A stretch of 64,000 bases of DNA from Schistosoma mansoni (Eukaryota; Platyhelminthes; Trematoda; Strigeidida; Schistosomatidae), in NCBI RefSeq assembly GCF_000237925.1, contig NW_017386111.1, positions 124,001 to 188,000 of the forward strand, read 5' to 3'. The notes under the pieces were generated by a model, which saw only the letters and a list, made by a program, of their open reading frames with translations, searched no databases and was not told the origin of the DNA. Position numbers and translations under genes: made by a program. Position 1 is the stretch's first letter. Each line of letters opens with the position of its first letter. This document shows, piece after piece, positions 42,381-53,949 of this stretch.

Positions 42381-43400
42381 GTTGTTAACAATAGTCATTG
42401 ATTTCTTCAATTTATGCCTTTAAGTTACTTTATATAACATTTAAAGTGGTCAGTTTTTACAAACCTGTTCATTGTGAGATACAAAGAATATACGAGTTGA
42501 CATATATCTAGTTTATTTTAGAAGAGAATCAAAACTGACGCGATAAGAGCCTTACAAATTTGAGGAAATATCAATCCGATCCCAGTCAAAATACTCTCCA
42601 CCTATGGAGATGAACTCGTCTCATCTCCGGCTCCATTGTTCTAAACATGACTAGAAGTCCTCTGATGTCGACTTTCGTTGTTGCGCATCACATAATTTGC
42701 AGTACTTTGATGAAATTGTTGTTATCGTTAACGGGTTATTGAATTGATTCCATTGTTCGTCTTGTAGTCGAATAATAAAACCTTTCAGGTGCTGCAATTA
42801 TTTAACTTTCAACAGCTTGTTAGGATTTCATATATTATCCTGATTGACACATGACTAATCGTCATTTTTTAAGTGCTCATTTGACAAACGTTCCTATATT
42901 TGGCCGCTAGATTCTGTATACCGGTCTCTAAATTTTTCACTTGACATTATCTTTGAAAGCCAAGTATTGGTCAGAATCTCCACAGGATAGTCATCTTCTT
43001 TCTTCATTTGAATTGTCTGTGTTTGTAAGTTTCATCTAAATATTCGGCTGAATGTAAAAAGTTAGACATATAATTGTAGAGACGCCTCACGTCGGGCTCA
43101 AACAAGCACTAAGAAGCTCTGAAATTGCCGAAGACATTCCATTCAATCATTGTTTGAGTGAACATTCCAGGATTTCGGAGTGTACCTTCACGATTAGACA
43201 AATGCTAAAAACCACTGCATGCCGACTGGATGACTGAAATGGTGATATCGTTTTTACTGAAAATTATAAATATTCGAGTGCTTTGTACCATACTTGCACT
43301 GTGTGAAATAAAATTCCTTCCCACTCATCTTCTGTCCTTTACCTTGGGACTTGAAAGGTTCAAACTTTCGAGTGCCCACGTTGTACGCTGTTAGGCCAAG
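42381..43400. other. No supported gene
   Basis: A CTCACGTCGGGCTCA string at about 43087-43101 matches the tRNA primer-binding site of the Gypsy element at 49641-49658. It may mark the edge of another LTR element, but no LTR was recognised beside it. Confidence 0.35.
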
Positions 43401-43419
43401 ATCCAGGTTCTGGATAATG

Positions 43420-46165
43420 AAACCCACATCCAATTGCTGAATATGCTGTGAATAGCATTACAAGAAGTTATGTCTATGTAAAAACTGCAGTTGTGCTAAG
43501 TGTTAGCGTAAAGGATACAAGAAGTCCTGCTGTAAAGGGAAGATATATCGTCGTTGTCCACCGCGATTTTATTACAAGAGACGTAAGTCTCTCGCATCAA
43601 TCAACCAAACAATGGTAGTACACACGTAAACAGAACGTTATTTTCGACGAAAACATGTAACCATCGACGTTAACGACCACTGTTCACGCTTGCGGCTCGA
43701 CATTGCTTCCAACATCGCACTCGTCAGCCAAAGAACCTAGAAGCATATTGAAAATACCATGGTGCTCTCAACAGCCCAGTTAGCCCATAGTACATCTGGT
43801 GGGAAATGAAATATTGTTGGAACAGCTAGCCAACAGTTCTAATAATCATATTTGCAGTCGCGTGGAAACTAACAAACCAGCGGAGAAGAACCTGAGAAAC
43901 ACCGCACTGGAGAGACATAGACAAGTGATCATGGAAGAATTGAGTGACTGCGGCTAAGGCACTACTAGTCCTAAAACCGGGAGCCACCCCAGATTTTAGA
44001 CCAAAACATCCGGTTCCATATACAGCACTTCTCGTTGTTGAACAAGAATTAGAGCACCTTCGAAAATGTGGAATCATCAAACCAATGAAGTTTTCTGATG
44101 AAACAGCACTAATAGTGATTGTTAGGAAGTCTGAATGAGGCATCTGACTACGTGTTGACCCATCGACTGGACCAAATGAAGCACTTAAAGCTCACCAGTA
44201 CCCTTCGCCTTTACCAGAAAACGTATTCGCGAAACGGAATTGGGGTAAGTAATTCGCGAAATTGGATCTATCAGAAGCTTACTTACGGATCCCCAAAGCT
44301 GAAGAATATGGACATTACCTGACTTTAAACACGTATAAAGGTTTGTCCCGGTATAACCGTTTTCCTTTTGGAGTAAAGATAGCCCCTATAATCTTCCAAC
44401 AAGTTGTGGACAATATACTGCAAGATATTCCTGGTGCGGCGGCCTATCTGGATGATGTACTTATTATGGGTTCTGATTGCGCTGACTTAGAGAAGAATAT
44501 GGGTGTGGTCCTCAGATGCGTAACAGACTATGGATTTAGATTACCTGCTACGAATAGTGATTTCTACACCAAATAAGTGTGCTAATTGGGATTCACAATC
44601 GACAAAAACGGAAGAAAACCTGGTCCAAAAGACGTCGAGGCTATCAAGACCATGCCTCCACCGATAGATGTATCAACCTTACGTTCCTTCTTGGGAATAG
44701 TTAGCCATTATGGCGTTTTACTCCCAGACCTGCATCGTCTGCGTCCCCCACTGGATTGTTTACTTGCAAAGAATACCAAATGGATCTGGTCGTCAGAATG
44801 TCAAGAAGCATTCCTAAAGCTAAAACAGCTCCTATCCTCAAACCTTCTACTTACGCACTATGATCCAGCCCCTCCCGTTGTGGTTGCAGCAGGCGTGTGA
44901 AATTATGGGATTGAGAGAATGGCTTCACATGAATCTGACGCTGTACGACCACTGACAACGACAGAAAAGAAATATGGTCAAATTGAATAGGAAGCCCTCT
45001 CCATTATCTTTGCTGTTAAAAAGTTCCACAAAATGCTGTTTAGCAGACACTTTACCCTACTAACAGACCACAAACAGCTAGTGGCAGTTTTTGGATCCAA
45101 GAAGGGTGTCCTTGTTGATACAGCAAATCGTCTACAACGATGGGTGACTGCACTGCCGGAGTACGATTCCAAGATCGACTGTCGATCGGTAACAGATTTC
45201 GGACAAGCAGACGTCCCCTCAAGATTAAGTGGCTCCCTTACGAAACAAAAAAAGAGGTGCTTGTAGTTACCGTAAAAGCTGAAGTTGAAGTTCTCACAGA
45301 GTTGACAGACGCGATTTCGGGACTTCCAGTCACATTCGAAGCCACTAAAGAAGCTAGTGAAATGAATAACACGTTGAAGTTCGTTCACCTTCGTACTCTC
45401 ATCGAATTGCCTTCATCTCAACTCTATGAAGAGCTTCTACAATACTTTCTTCGGTTAGACTCCTTGACAATTGTACATTCGTGTATGTTTGGCCACTAGA
45501 TTGTTATTCCCAAAGTTTTCTGACATCAAGCCCTAAGACAGTTCCATAGTGGAAACAGAATTAACTAAAATGAAGCCGCTGGCTCGGAGTCACACGTACT
45601 GACCGTCAACAGACCGTGATATGGGAAAAAGGTGTCGTAGCTGTTGGTTCTGTCTAGAAGGCTCAAAGAATCCGACCGAAGCAGAACCCCAACTATGGCA
45701 AAAAGCGGACGAGCCTTGGAAAAGACTACGTGCTGATTTCACTGGACCAATACATGGCGGAAACTACTTAGTTGTTATATATACTTTCACAAAGTGGCCG
45801 GAAATATTCGATACGCCGAACTTGACATCAGAGAATACACTGAAAAGTTATCAATTTTGTGTGCTTATGTCGGGGTTCCAGAGATTTTTGTAACTGAAAA
45901 GTCACTCAGTGCATGTCGTCTGACTTCAAGTGGTTCTACAGTAAGAATGTTATTACACATCTACAATCTTTTCCGTACCATCCTCAGTTTAATAGCCAAG
46001 CAGGGAGAATCTTGGACACGATGGAAAGGGCTTTGTTTGAAAGAGAAGGAGAGGGTGGTCCAGCATAAGTGATCAGTAACTTCTTGGTTCCTACAGAGCT
46101 ACATCGGGTCCGGTAGTGACAAAACGAAAGTCTCCAACTGAGTATATATTGGGAAGGAAAGTCTG
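43420..46165 (+). mobile_element. Gypsy-type LTR retrotransposon remnant (gag end to integrase)
   Basis: Plus-strand domains in order: a Cys-rich knuckle-like patch near 43480; a protease-like RLRLDIASNIALVS block near 43690, with the catalytic D-T/S-G motif changed to DIA; RT (43944-44900) with the polymerase box YLDDVLIMG and RT thumb SFLGIVSHYG; RNase H (about 44900-45240, LLTDHKQL); and integrase (about 45600-46070, DFTGPIHGG). Many frameshifts. It looks like the group with C. elegans K02A2.6-like pol. No LTRs recognised. Its right edge is where the 46172-49926 element inserted. Confidence 0.75.
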
Positions 46166-46167
46166 GA

Positions 46168-46171
46168 CGAT
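46168..46171. repeat. Target-site duplication, left copy (CGAT)
   Basis: CGAT is present here and at 49927-49930, exactly bordering the LTR element. Four bases is the usual Gypsy duplication length. Confidence 0.75.
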
Positions 46172-46438
46172 TTTCGTGCCTTAAGGTAACTCTCGTGCTA
46201 TTGATAGAAGAAACCAGAGAAGTAGTGAATAGGACTTTATTTCGATCTTCGCGCAGTCACAGTGGAGCGTGGGATTATCTGTTCAGACAAACAAAGGCTC
46301 TCAACATTCAATATAAGATAATAGGGAATATAACGCTTACAAAAAGTAAGGAAGTGAGTGAATACTTGAACAATACTGTTTTAGCATATGCTTGGTTGTT
46401 TGGGGTCAACTCCTAACCAACCAACCTGAGCTGTTACA
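46172..46438 (-). repeat. 3' LTR of the young Gypsy element
   Basis: A 267-bp direct repeat, about 99% identical to 49660-49926. On the minus strand it starts TGTAACAG and ends GGCACGAAA, so the 3' terminus is AA rather than the usual CA. An open frame inside it (46195-46416) is probably incidental. Confidence 0.88.
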
Positions 46439-47111
46439 TTAGCTTCCACCTAGAATCGACTTCCGTAGGAACGTCGGTTCGATTAACCTATCTATCGAAA
46501 ACACCTTAGTTCTATTTCTCATCCCAAGGCGAAATTATCAACTCGCTCACTATTTGACTTACAATCAGTTACGACTAACGCTTTCAACGATAGTCCATGG
46601 ATGTCTCTTCATTTACTAGCTTGTCATCTTATTTTGTAGCATGTGATCTTTTCTACAACTATCGCTGACGGTTTGCTGCGTGCTTTCAAGAGAAAGTGTG
46701 AGAATGTGGAATAAGAATATCTGAGGAAGTGCTGCGAGCGGGCTACCCAACACCATGTTGGGGAGGTACGATTTTTCCATGCTCAGGCCGGCTATCAGGT
46801 GTTTACTCACCTGCCTCTTGAGTCGCCCTCAAGTAAAAAGTAAAGAAGAGTCTACTTCAAAGGTAATGGTGAAAATCAAGCAAACCTGAAGAACTGCTCC
46901 ACTGCCTGCATAAAATAATAAGATACAAAATGGAAATACATAAATGCAATTGATAATTGTTCGGTTCATGTAAGTGCTTGGCCTCCAGAACGGATTGGTA
47001 TTCTGGAAGGAAATAAACATAGTGTAGATATCTTGTGCACGAAGAACCATGAAAACAACAAAAAAAATATTTTTAAGTAGATGCAGGGTCTGATTAGCTA
47101 CGTGGTTAGAT

Positions 47112-48281
47112 TTATCCTGCAGCCGAAACTGTCAACATCCTTGACTGACTAATCGGATGTGCCCAGTGAACCGTTTTAGTCATTTGTAAAGATTTATCAT
47201 CTTTACATTTCGATTCCGTAATGGATTTGTCAGTTAAACGATCTAACAACACGTATGGTGGTTCATGATCTAGATAAGCCGGCTTTAGCCTATCAATACT
47301 TACTGTGTCGATGTTTCCATGTTTTTCTATCACGAAATATTTAGATTTTCTTGAGACGACTTTGAAAGGACCTTCAAATGGAGGACTGAGTGGTGCTTTT
47401 ATTTTGTCACATCTTATCCAGACGTGCGTGCAATTGCTTAGGTCTTTAGGTATATATACGGTGCGCGATTGTTCACGAGTATTAATCGGCTTAAGTTTAG
47501 ACATGTGGTCCCGTAGTTGATCTACATAATTTTCTAAATTAAGTTTTTGACTGTTAGTATTAGGGTTCATAAATTCACCTGGTAGTCTCAGAGTTGTTCC
47601 GAAAACCAGTTCCGCAGCTGAACACTGTGCGTCAGTTTTGACAGATGTTCGTATTCCCAACATAACTAACGGTAGGAATTCTGTCCACTGATTGGGGTTT
47701 GAGTGAGATATAAGGGCGGTTTTTAGCTGACGGTGAAAACGTTCTACCATCCCATTAGCCTGAGGATGATATGCAGTGCAGCGTATCCTATTGGAGCCTG
47801 GAAGTTTAGCCAGGTTATTAAATAGTTCGGATTCGAATTGCGCTCCTCTATCCGTCGTTATTGTTATGGGTGTACCAAAAATGGTTACCCAGTTCTGCAT
47901 GAAAACTTTGGCTACTGTTTCCGCTGTGATGTCCGCTATCGGGATGGCTATAGGGAATCTGGTAAATCGATCTATGCATGTAAAAAGATAATTAAAACCG
48001 TTTGAGCGTGGTAAAGGACCTACCAAGTCCATATGCACATGGGCAAAACGTGCATCTGGTTGCGAGAAAACACCTATGGGTGAATTTGTGTGACGATTTA
48101 TCTTTGATTGTTGACATGCTGAACACTCTCCAACCCATTTGTGTACATCCTTCTGTAAATTCGGCCATATATATCTGGCATTGATTAGTTTTGTTGAAGC
48201 TTTTGTGCCAGGATGAGACAAAGAATGAAAGTTATTATATATCAACTTTCGCATACTTTTGGGAACGAAAGGTCGCGGCAT
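47112..48281 (-). CDS. Gypsy integrase
   Basis: An intact 389-codon frame inside the young element. An HHCC zinc-binding N-domain (HSLSHPGTKA... with GECSACQQSK) precedes the DDE core: Asp in HMDLVGPL, Asp in TTDRGAQFES and Glu in NGMVERFHRQLK. A GPF/Y-type C-terminal module (PFEGPFKVVSR) is followed by a short tail. It catalyses insertion of the cDNA. All catalytic and zinc residues are present. It would normally be the end of a gag-pol polyprotein, which is deleted upstream. The N-terminal Met is probably internal. Confidence 0.9.
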   Translation of the reverse strand: MPRPFVPKSMRKLIYNNFHSLSHPGTKASTKLINARYIWPNLQKDVHKWVGECSACQQSKINRHTNSPIGVFSQPDARFAHVHMDLVGPLPRSNGFNYLFTCIDRFTRFPIAIPIADITAETVAKVFMQNWVTIFGTPITITTDRGAQFESELFNNLAKLPGSNRIRCTAYHPQANGMVERFHRQLKTALISHSNPNQWTEFLPLVMLGIRTSVKTDAQCSAAELVFGTTLRLPGEFMNPNTNSQKLNLENYVDQLRDHMSKLKPINTREQSRTVYIPKDLSNCTHVWIRCDKIKAPLSPPFEGPFKVVSRKSKYFVIEKHGNIDTVSIDRLKPAYLDHEPPYVLLDRLTDKSITESKCKDDKSLQMTKTVHWAHPISQSRMLTVSAAG

Positions 48282-48373
48282 TGCCGTGGTCGTGTCACAG
48301 TAGATTAGAATACCATCGACAGGTGATGGGAACTGTTTAAATTAAGACTTGAATTGTTTGTTTTAAGCAGGTT

Positions 48374-49545
48374 TTATAATTCTAGATCCTGCTCTTGTTC
48401 GTTTCTCAACGTCTCGAAGTTTACTGTAGACTGCTGTAGCACGTTTATTTCTAGCCTAGATAAAGCATCTGCCGCCTGGTTGTCCTGACCTTTGACATGT
48501 CGGATATCGCTTGTGAACTGTGATATATAGTCAAGGTGTCGGACTTCTCGAGGTGAGTATTTATCAGCTCTCGCTTTTAGTGCATTCGTTAGTGGTTTGT
48601 GATCCGTAAAGACTATAAATTCCCTGCCTTCTAACATGTGTCGGAAGTGTTTAATGGTTAGGTAGATTGCAAGAAGTTCTCGCCCGAAGGTAGAATACCT
48701 TGTCTCTGCTGGAGCGAGTCTTTTTGAGAAGAAAGCAATTGGTTTCCAGGCGTTTTTAACCAGTTGGTTAAGGGTACCGCCTACTGCTTTATCTGAAGCA
48801 TCCACCATCAAAGCAAGTGGGGAAAGAGAATTCGGATACATCAACGTAGTTGCTTGAGCTAGTTTATTTTTAAGCTGTTTAATAGCTTCGACAGCGTCAG
48901 AAGAGACAGTTTGAATTCTTTTGGTTTTCCTTTTAGTGAATCTGTCAAAGGTTGCATTAATTGTGCACAACCTGGTATGAATCTGCGATAAAAGTTAATT
49001 AGACCTAGAAAACTTCTCAGTTGTGTTAGAGAACTAGGTATGGGGTATTGTTTAATGGTGTCTACTTCTTTTTTGATCGGTTTAATCCCTTCTGGGCTTA
49101 TTGTGTGACCGAGAAATTCTAAAGTTTGAACACCGAAAACACACTTACTTTGATGTATGTTTATTCCATGTTCATCCAGTCTTTTTAACACTGTTTTTAC
49201 ATGCTGTTCGTGTGATTGCAAATCGGGGCTGGCAATTAACAAGTCGTCTATATACCCTTGCGCAAATGGCATACCTCGAAGTAGATTGTCTATGAATCTT
49301 TGAAATGTCTGTGCCGCATTTCTCAGGCCGAATGGCATGCGTATAAACTCGAATAAGCCAAAGGGTGTTGTAATAGCTGTCTTGGGGATATCTTCATCAG
49401 CCACTGGAATATTGTGATATGCCCTGACTAAGTCAATTTTAGTGAATATGTTCATACCCTGTAAACCGTTTGTGAAATCTTGGATATGCGGTATTGGGTA
49501 CCTATCTGGTACGTTTGACGGTTGAGGGCTCTGTAATCTCCGCAC
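48374..49545 (-). pseudogene. Gypsy reverse transcriptase and RNase H, frameshifted
   Basis: Two overlapping minus frames. 48859-49545 is the RT, with [21 protein letters not shown] and the catalytic box YIDDLLIAS, and it starts beyond the first RT block. 48374-48970 contains RNase H (LMVDASDKAVGGTL, VFTDHKPL and the final DALSR). A frameshift near 48870-48960 separates them. A second one near 49510 separates the CGDYRALN block (upstream, other frame) from the RT frame. The DNA has catalytic residues but no intact polyprotein. Confidence 0.85.
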
Positions 49546-49640
49546 AATTTTTTTGTGTGCTTCTTAATCGTATATTCGTTTCCGTTTTGTGGATTACACT
49601 GATGCACCCTTGGTTACGCACCTAATTGTAAAAGACGGTC

Positions 49641-49658
49641 ATCACGTCGGGCTCACCA
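49641..49658 (-). other. tRNA primer-binding site
   Basis: On minus, TGGTGAGCCCGACGTGAT lies one base after the 5' LTR. The leading TGG pairs with the CCA of a mature tRNA and the rest with its acceptor and T arm. It primes minus-strand cDNA synthesis. The tRNA was not identified. Confidence 0.75.
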
Positions 49659-49659
49659 C

Positions 49660-49926
49660 TTTCGTGCCTTAAGGTAACTCTCGTGCTATTGATAGAAGAA
49701 ACCAGAGAAGTAGTGAATAGGACTTTATTTCGATCTTCGCGCAGTCACAGTGGAGCGTGGGATTATCTGTTCAGACAAACAAAGGCTCTCAACATTCAAT
49801 ATAAGATAATAGGGAATATAACACTTACAAAAAGTAAGGAAGTGAGTGAATACTTGAACAATACTGTTTTAGCATATGTTTGGTTGTTTGGGGTCAACTC
49901 TTAACCAACCAACCTGAGCTGTTACA
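49660..49926 (-). repeat. 5' LTR of the young Gypsy element
   Basis: 267 bp, the partner of 46172-46438. Visible differences: ACACTT versus ACGCTT, ATATGTTTGG versus ATATGCTTGG, AACTCTTAAC versus AACTCCTAAC. Confidence 0.88.
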
Positions 49927-49930
49927 CGAT

Positions 49931-52400
49931 CTTTAACAGTATGTTACCACTCAGGTAGACAAGTAGACCTACAAATGAACCATAGTAGCTGAGAAAAGTA
50001 TTAGGGATTTTTCAGGATGATAAATGGACATTAAAGCTTCATGATAGAAAACAAAAGTGAATTTCTTTCTGAATGAGTATTTGTGAAGTCTTTTGACGAC
50101 CCAAAACACATATAATGCTCCTTGCTGAGCTGGTGAATAACTTTGTACATTAACAGTACGTTTGCGTGAGACATAGAATACTGACCTACCTTCCTGCCTC
50201 AAAACTGTTCCCAAACCCACAGGCGATGCACCGGTAATAAATGCAGAGTATACACTGGGTTAGTTTGAATAACAGCACCACTTTGGAGAAACTTTGGCAG
50301 ACTTCGTAAGCATGACTCTTGTTCCCCACCCCCATTTAAATCAACTAGATGTCAAAATATAGAATAAACAATTAGCACAACAAGAAAATTTAGGGATATA
50401 ACATAATAGTATTGAGGAGCACTCACTAGTAGATGTAGTTCTGTAAAAGGTTTTGGAGACGGTGTATTTTTCAGTGGAGCTAGTCGTTTCAAATCTGGTG
50501 TAAAACCATTCAAACCATCCTAATCTAGACACACGAAATGAACACTTATTTTGTATTCACAGTAATATTCTTCTCAACCAAACGACTCAATAGAGCAATA
50601 AGTGTCTGATCATGAGCTGGCCAGTTTATCAGAGCCATGAACAATGAGATCATCTTGAAAAACTTTTACAACTTCAAGATCACTGACCACCTTATTCATA
50701 GCTTCCTGAAATATGGCTGGAGAACAACTTGGACCAAATAGAAGGAATTTGTATATGAACAGGCCAAAATGAATGTTAATTGTTGCCGAAATAGATGAAG
50801 ATTGATCTAAAGGGATTTGAGGATAATCATCTATTAAGTCAACTTTCTAGAATACTTCAGAACCATGAAGTCAATTTAGAATATCTTCATCCTCCAGTGT
50901 CGTGAACGTTTGTTTCAACAAACGAGAGTTCAGTGTTAATCTATAGCCACCACATATTCTAGGGATCTTGTCATCCGACTTCAATGGTGTAACAATAGGA
51001 GTAACCCATGCTGAAGACTGAATCGGTTTAATTATGCGCTTCTTACACAAATCGTTTAGTGTCTTATGTATTCTTTCTCGAAGACCATAAAGAATTATTC
51101 GTCTTTTAAGAAAAACTGGATCACCCTGTATTTGAATTTTAATGGGCTGAATTTTCATATCTCCATTATACTTAGCACACACAGCTATCAAATCTTTAGG
51201 TAAAGCATCCGAAATTTCTTTAAAAGCTAGTAAAGACAACTCCACTCTAAGCCTTTTCAGAATTTTTAAACCCAGTATTAACAGTCTTGTTTCACTAACT
51301 AAAAAATCACAAGGTAAATATGAAGAATTATCATTTATTAACAATTTGCAGCGTCCTCCTTTGAGCAATTTGTGTCGACTAATCACTAATATTGAGACTT
51401 CAGTGGGTCTTACCACAACGTTAGGATCTAAATATTTCAAGTTCTTGAATGAAATAGTGTAATCTATACTACCTGTTTCCACAACAAAGTCATGAAATGA
51501 ATATATATAACCACTTTTGAATATGAATATTACCTCTCGAAACGGTGGATAAAGATAAATGATCATTAGGAACAGTCAAATTATTAGGATCTAAATTACA
51601 AGACTTAGTACTACTTGGAGCAAAGTGAACAGTAGTTTTGCATACTGACTGAATGTATCCTATCTTGCCACATTTAGAACATTTGGCATTACGAAACACC
51701 CATGAAGTACGTGGATAAAATTTGCCACGGGACAAACATTTACTAAAATTGCCCTCACCCTTGTTGCTTTCTTTGTACTTCCTTGTTGAATCACCTTTCG
51801 TATTTTTATGAGAATAAGAATCATCATTAAACATACGCGAGCTTGGTCGACCCTGAGAGTGTATTTCGTCATGGCAACTAAGTAAACTGTAGGAAGTTCT
51901 CATTGACTGGAAATAAAGTTCATTCGCTGCCCCATGGTTCATACATGCAGTCCTAGCATCTAGAAAAGAACAGTTCGGCATTTTTAACATTTCTCTTTCC
52001 AGATCTGGTATGTTAATTCCTGCAATCAATCGAACCCACAGCTGCACATGAAGTTGACCCCAAAATTCCAATTGACGGCTAGTTTCTGGAAGTCGAGAAC
52101 CAATTATCCAAATTTCTGGTTATTCTGACGAATCAGCTTATGAAATGTTTCTCTTTTACGATATGCCAAACTAGTACACTTTATGTGATTTACTAGTAGT
52201 TACTTGAAAAATGAATAATGAAGTGAAATAAGCTTTTCTGGAAATGCCAAAGTTTCTATTAAACAGTAGGCATTCTTTCTAATGGACGTGATGAAATGAG
52301 CCCCAATTTTGTCGTCCTTCACATCTTTCCTGGTCATACTCCAAATTTCGTACCTTTCCATATAATCTGTGAAAGCTTCAGAATTTGAATGTATGTCCAA
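49931..52400 (-). mobile_element. Gypsy-type remnant (gag to RNase H)
   Basis: On minus: gag start (52200-52400), gag with a knuckle (51490-52071, CSKCGKIGYIQSVC, where the zinc-binding His of CX2CX4HX4C is replaced by Tyr), protease/RT start (50871-51566, with CAKYNGDMKIQPIKIQIQGD and a PRICGGYRLTLNS block), RT continuing to 50600 with FQDDLIVHG, and RNase H (49969-50220, GLGTVLRQEGR and the FYHEALM block). Stops and frameshifts throughout. No LTR was found at either side. The left end is replaced by the young element. Confidence 0.75.
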
Positions 52401-53540
52401 CTGTACAACTACAATGTAATATTTATAAGTGTTTGAATTATTATACGTACTAGGAACACCAAGAATAGCTCAACTTAATCAAGAAACACTGGATGAGCAC
52501 GAACGAATGTATTGTATTCGGAATTCGAAATCAAGCAATCATCAATTGCAAGAGAATCGTTAGTTCATACAAACACCACAAGTGACTAAACATTTTTCCT
52601 AGAGAAAGTTATTAACTTTCGTCACTTTTTAGTTAAATACCTTAAAAAATGTGATCTTTTTTAAAAACTTTATGTATCAGTTGGTACCTTGGTGATTATT
52701 AGAAAGTGGCTTGAAACTCTGTACAGAGAGTTTGTGTGTGGTGTGATGCTTATTATTGTGGTGTATATTTGTTATCTGAAAAAAGGATATCTTTAGCTGG
52801 ATTCCAACTTATTTCATTCAGTTTTCCAGCCAGCCTAATGATAACCTCTTTGACTATGATATTGAGTGAAGCAGGTTGCATTCCCACAAAGAAAAAATCG
52901 ACTGCATTCTGTGGTTATATACACTTCTTTCCAACAAATATTAACTAGTACTTGAAAACCGTGTGCCTCTGAATTTTCAAGCACGCAGCAGAGTAAATCA
53001 ATATGTCAAGTCACTTAGACTAGTTTGAAATTTGCACCCTAATCAGTTAGAATTCAATCAATAAGATAGAGACTGTACGAGTAAGACATTAGTTGTCACC
53101 ACCAACTGAGTGATGAGTGTAGAATTTAAGTTATCCAAACGATTTGGGATGAATTTACCAATCCGGACAGATTATTGACTATCACCAGTGAAAACGAGGT
53201 TAGTCTCAGTGGCTCAATAATCAAGTCAATTTGGTATATTTGGTGGATAGTATTTGATTAGGATAAGTGATCTTCAGCTACTAGTGACAAATAATGTTGA
53301 ATGATGTATAAACAGAAATTCATTTCATGCTTTTGATATTAGAATCTAAAAGTATGAAGTTCAATAATAATATAATATAATCCCGGAATTTACTACGGAA
53401 TGCTCATCAGGTTAATGTAAACTAGATCCAACATTTAAAAAGAGAAGATCGTCATTTGAGATTACATCATTCATGCATTGTTTTGATCAAATATTATATC
53501 ACAAAGATGCTAATTATGTGATGTTTATTGATGGAGGTAA
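52401..53540. other. No supported gene
   Basis: AT-rich spacer between Gypsy remnants. The frame 52736-52948 (+) has no features. Confidence 0.3.
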
Positions 53541-53559
53541 AATGATTCGTAGATGGGTG

Positions 53560-53905
53560 TCCAGTTGCAATTGACTATGATCAACACTACAATAAGATTG
53601 CATGCCAGATATGGACTTGGATCCCTCGATAAGCCGAAAACCAGAAGGCTGTTATTGGTCCACATAGGACATATTTATTGGCGATCTCGCGGTATCGAAA
53701 GTATACTGAGACATGCCAAAGATTACGGGCAAAATAGTAGAGCGTAAGAGAGTTCGAACCAACAAAATGGACAACGGAACGAAAAGTGCATTTGGTACAG
53801 TTAAACAAATAAGTACAGTAAAACAATCACTAGTACAATGGGTTATAATAATAATTGTTTCCATTATACCAATCGTGTTGGCGTCATGAAAAGTAGGTCA
53901 CTACA
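53560..53905 (-). mobile_element. Gypsy LTR (TGTAGTGACC family), diverged
   Basis: The minus strand starts TGTAGTGACCTACTTTTCAT near 53905 and matches the solo LTRs at 9233-9592 and 13325-13683 along its length (CGCCAATAAATATG, TTGATCATAGTC). It lies downstream of the minus-strand integrase at 54830-55419, so it may be the 3' LTR of that element. Confidence 0.65.
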
Positions 53906-53949
53906 GGAGCATTCCACTAGAAATAGTTTACACTTTCGATACGTAACGG

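Larger units (their letters stand above)
46172..49926 (-). mobile_element. Gypsy (CsRn1/Boudicca-like) LTR element, internally deleted, young
   Basis: A 3755-bp insertion with 267-bp direct LTRs (46172-46438 and 49660-49926) that differ at only about three positions. It is flanked by CGAT. On the minus strand the 5' LTR is at the right. A primer-binding site follows at 49641-49658, and pol resumes in the middle of RT. Gag, protease and the RT start are deleted, since only about 95 bases separate the PBS from RT. Downstream come RNase H and integrase. The insertion split or bordered older Gypsy debris. Pol style (INT RFTRFPIAIPIAD, TTDRGAQFES) resembles the CsRn1/Boudicca lineage. Confidence 0.88.

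Noticed and set aside
46195-46416. 73-codon frame repeated at 49683-49904 as a duplicated gene
   Set aside because: Both frames lie wholly within the two LTRs of the Gypsy element. The conservation reflects LTR identity, not coding.
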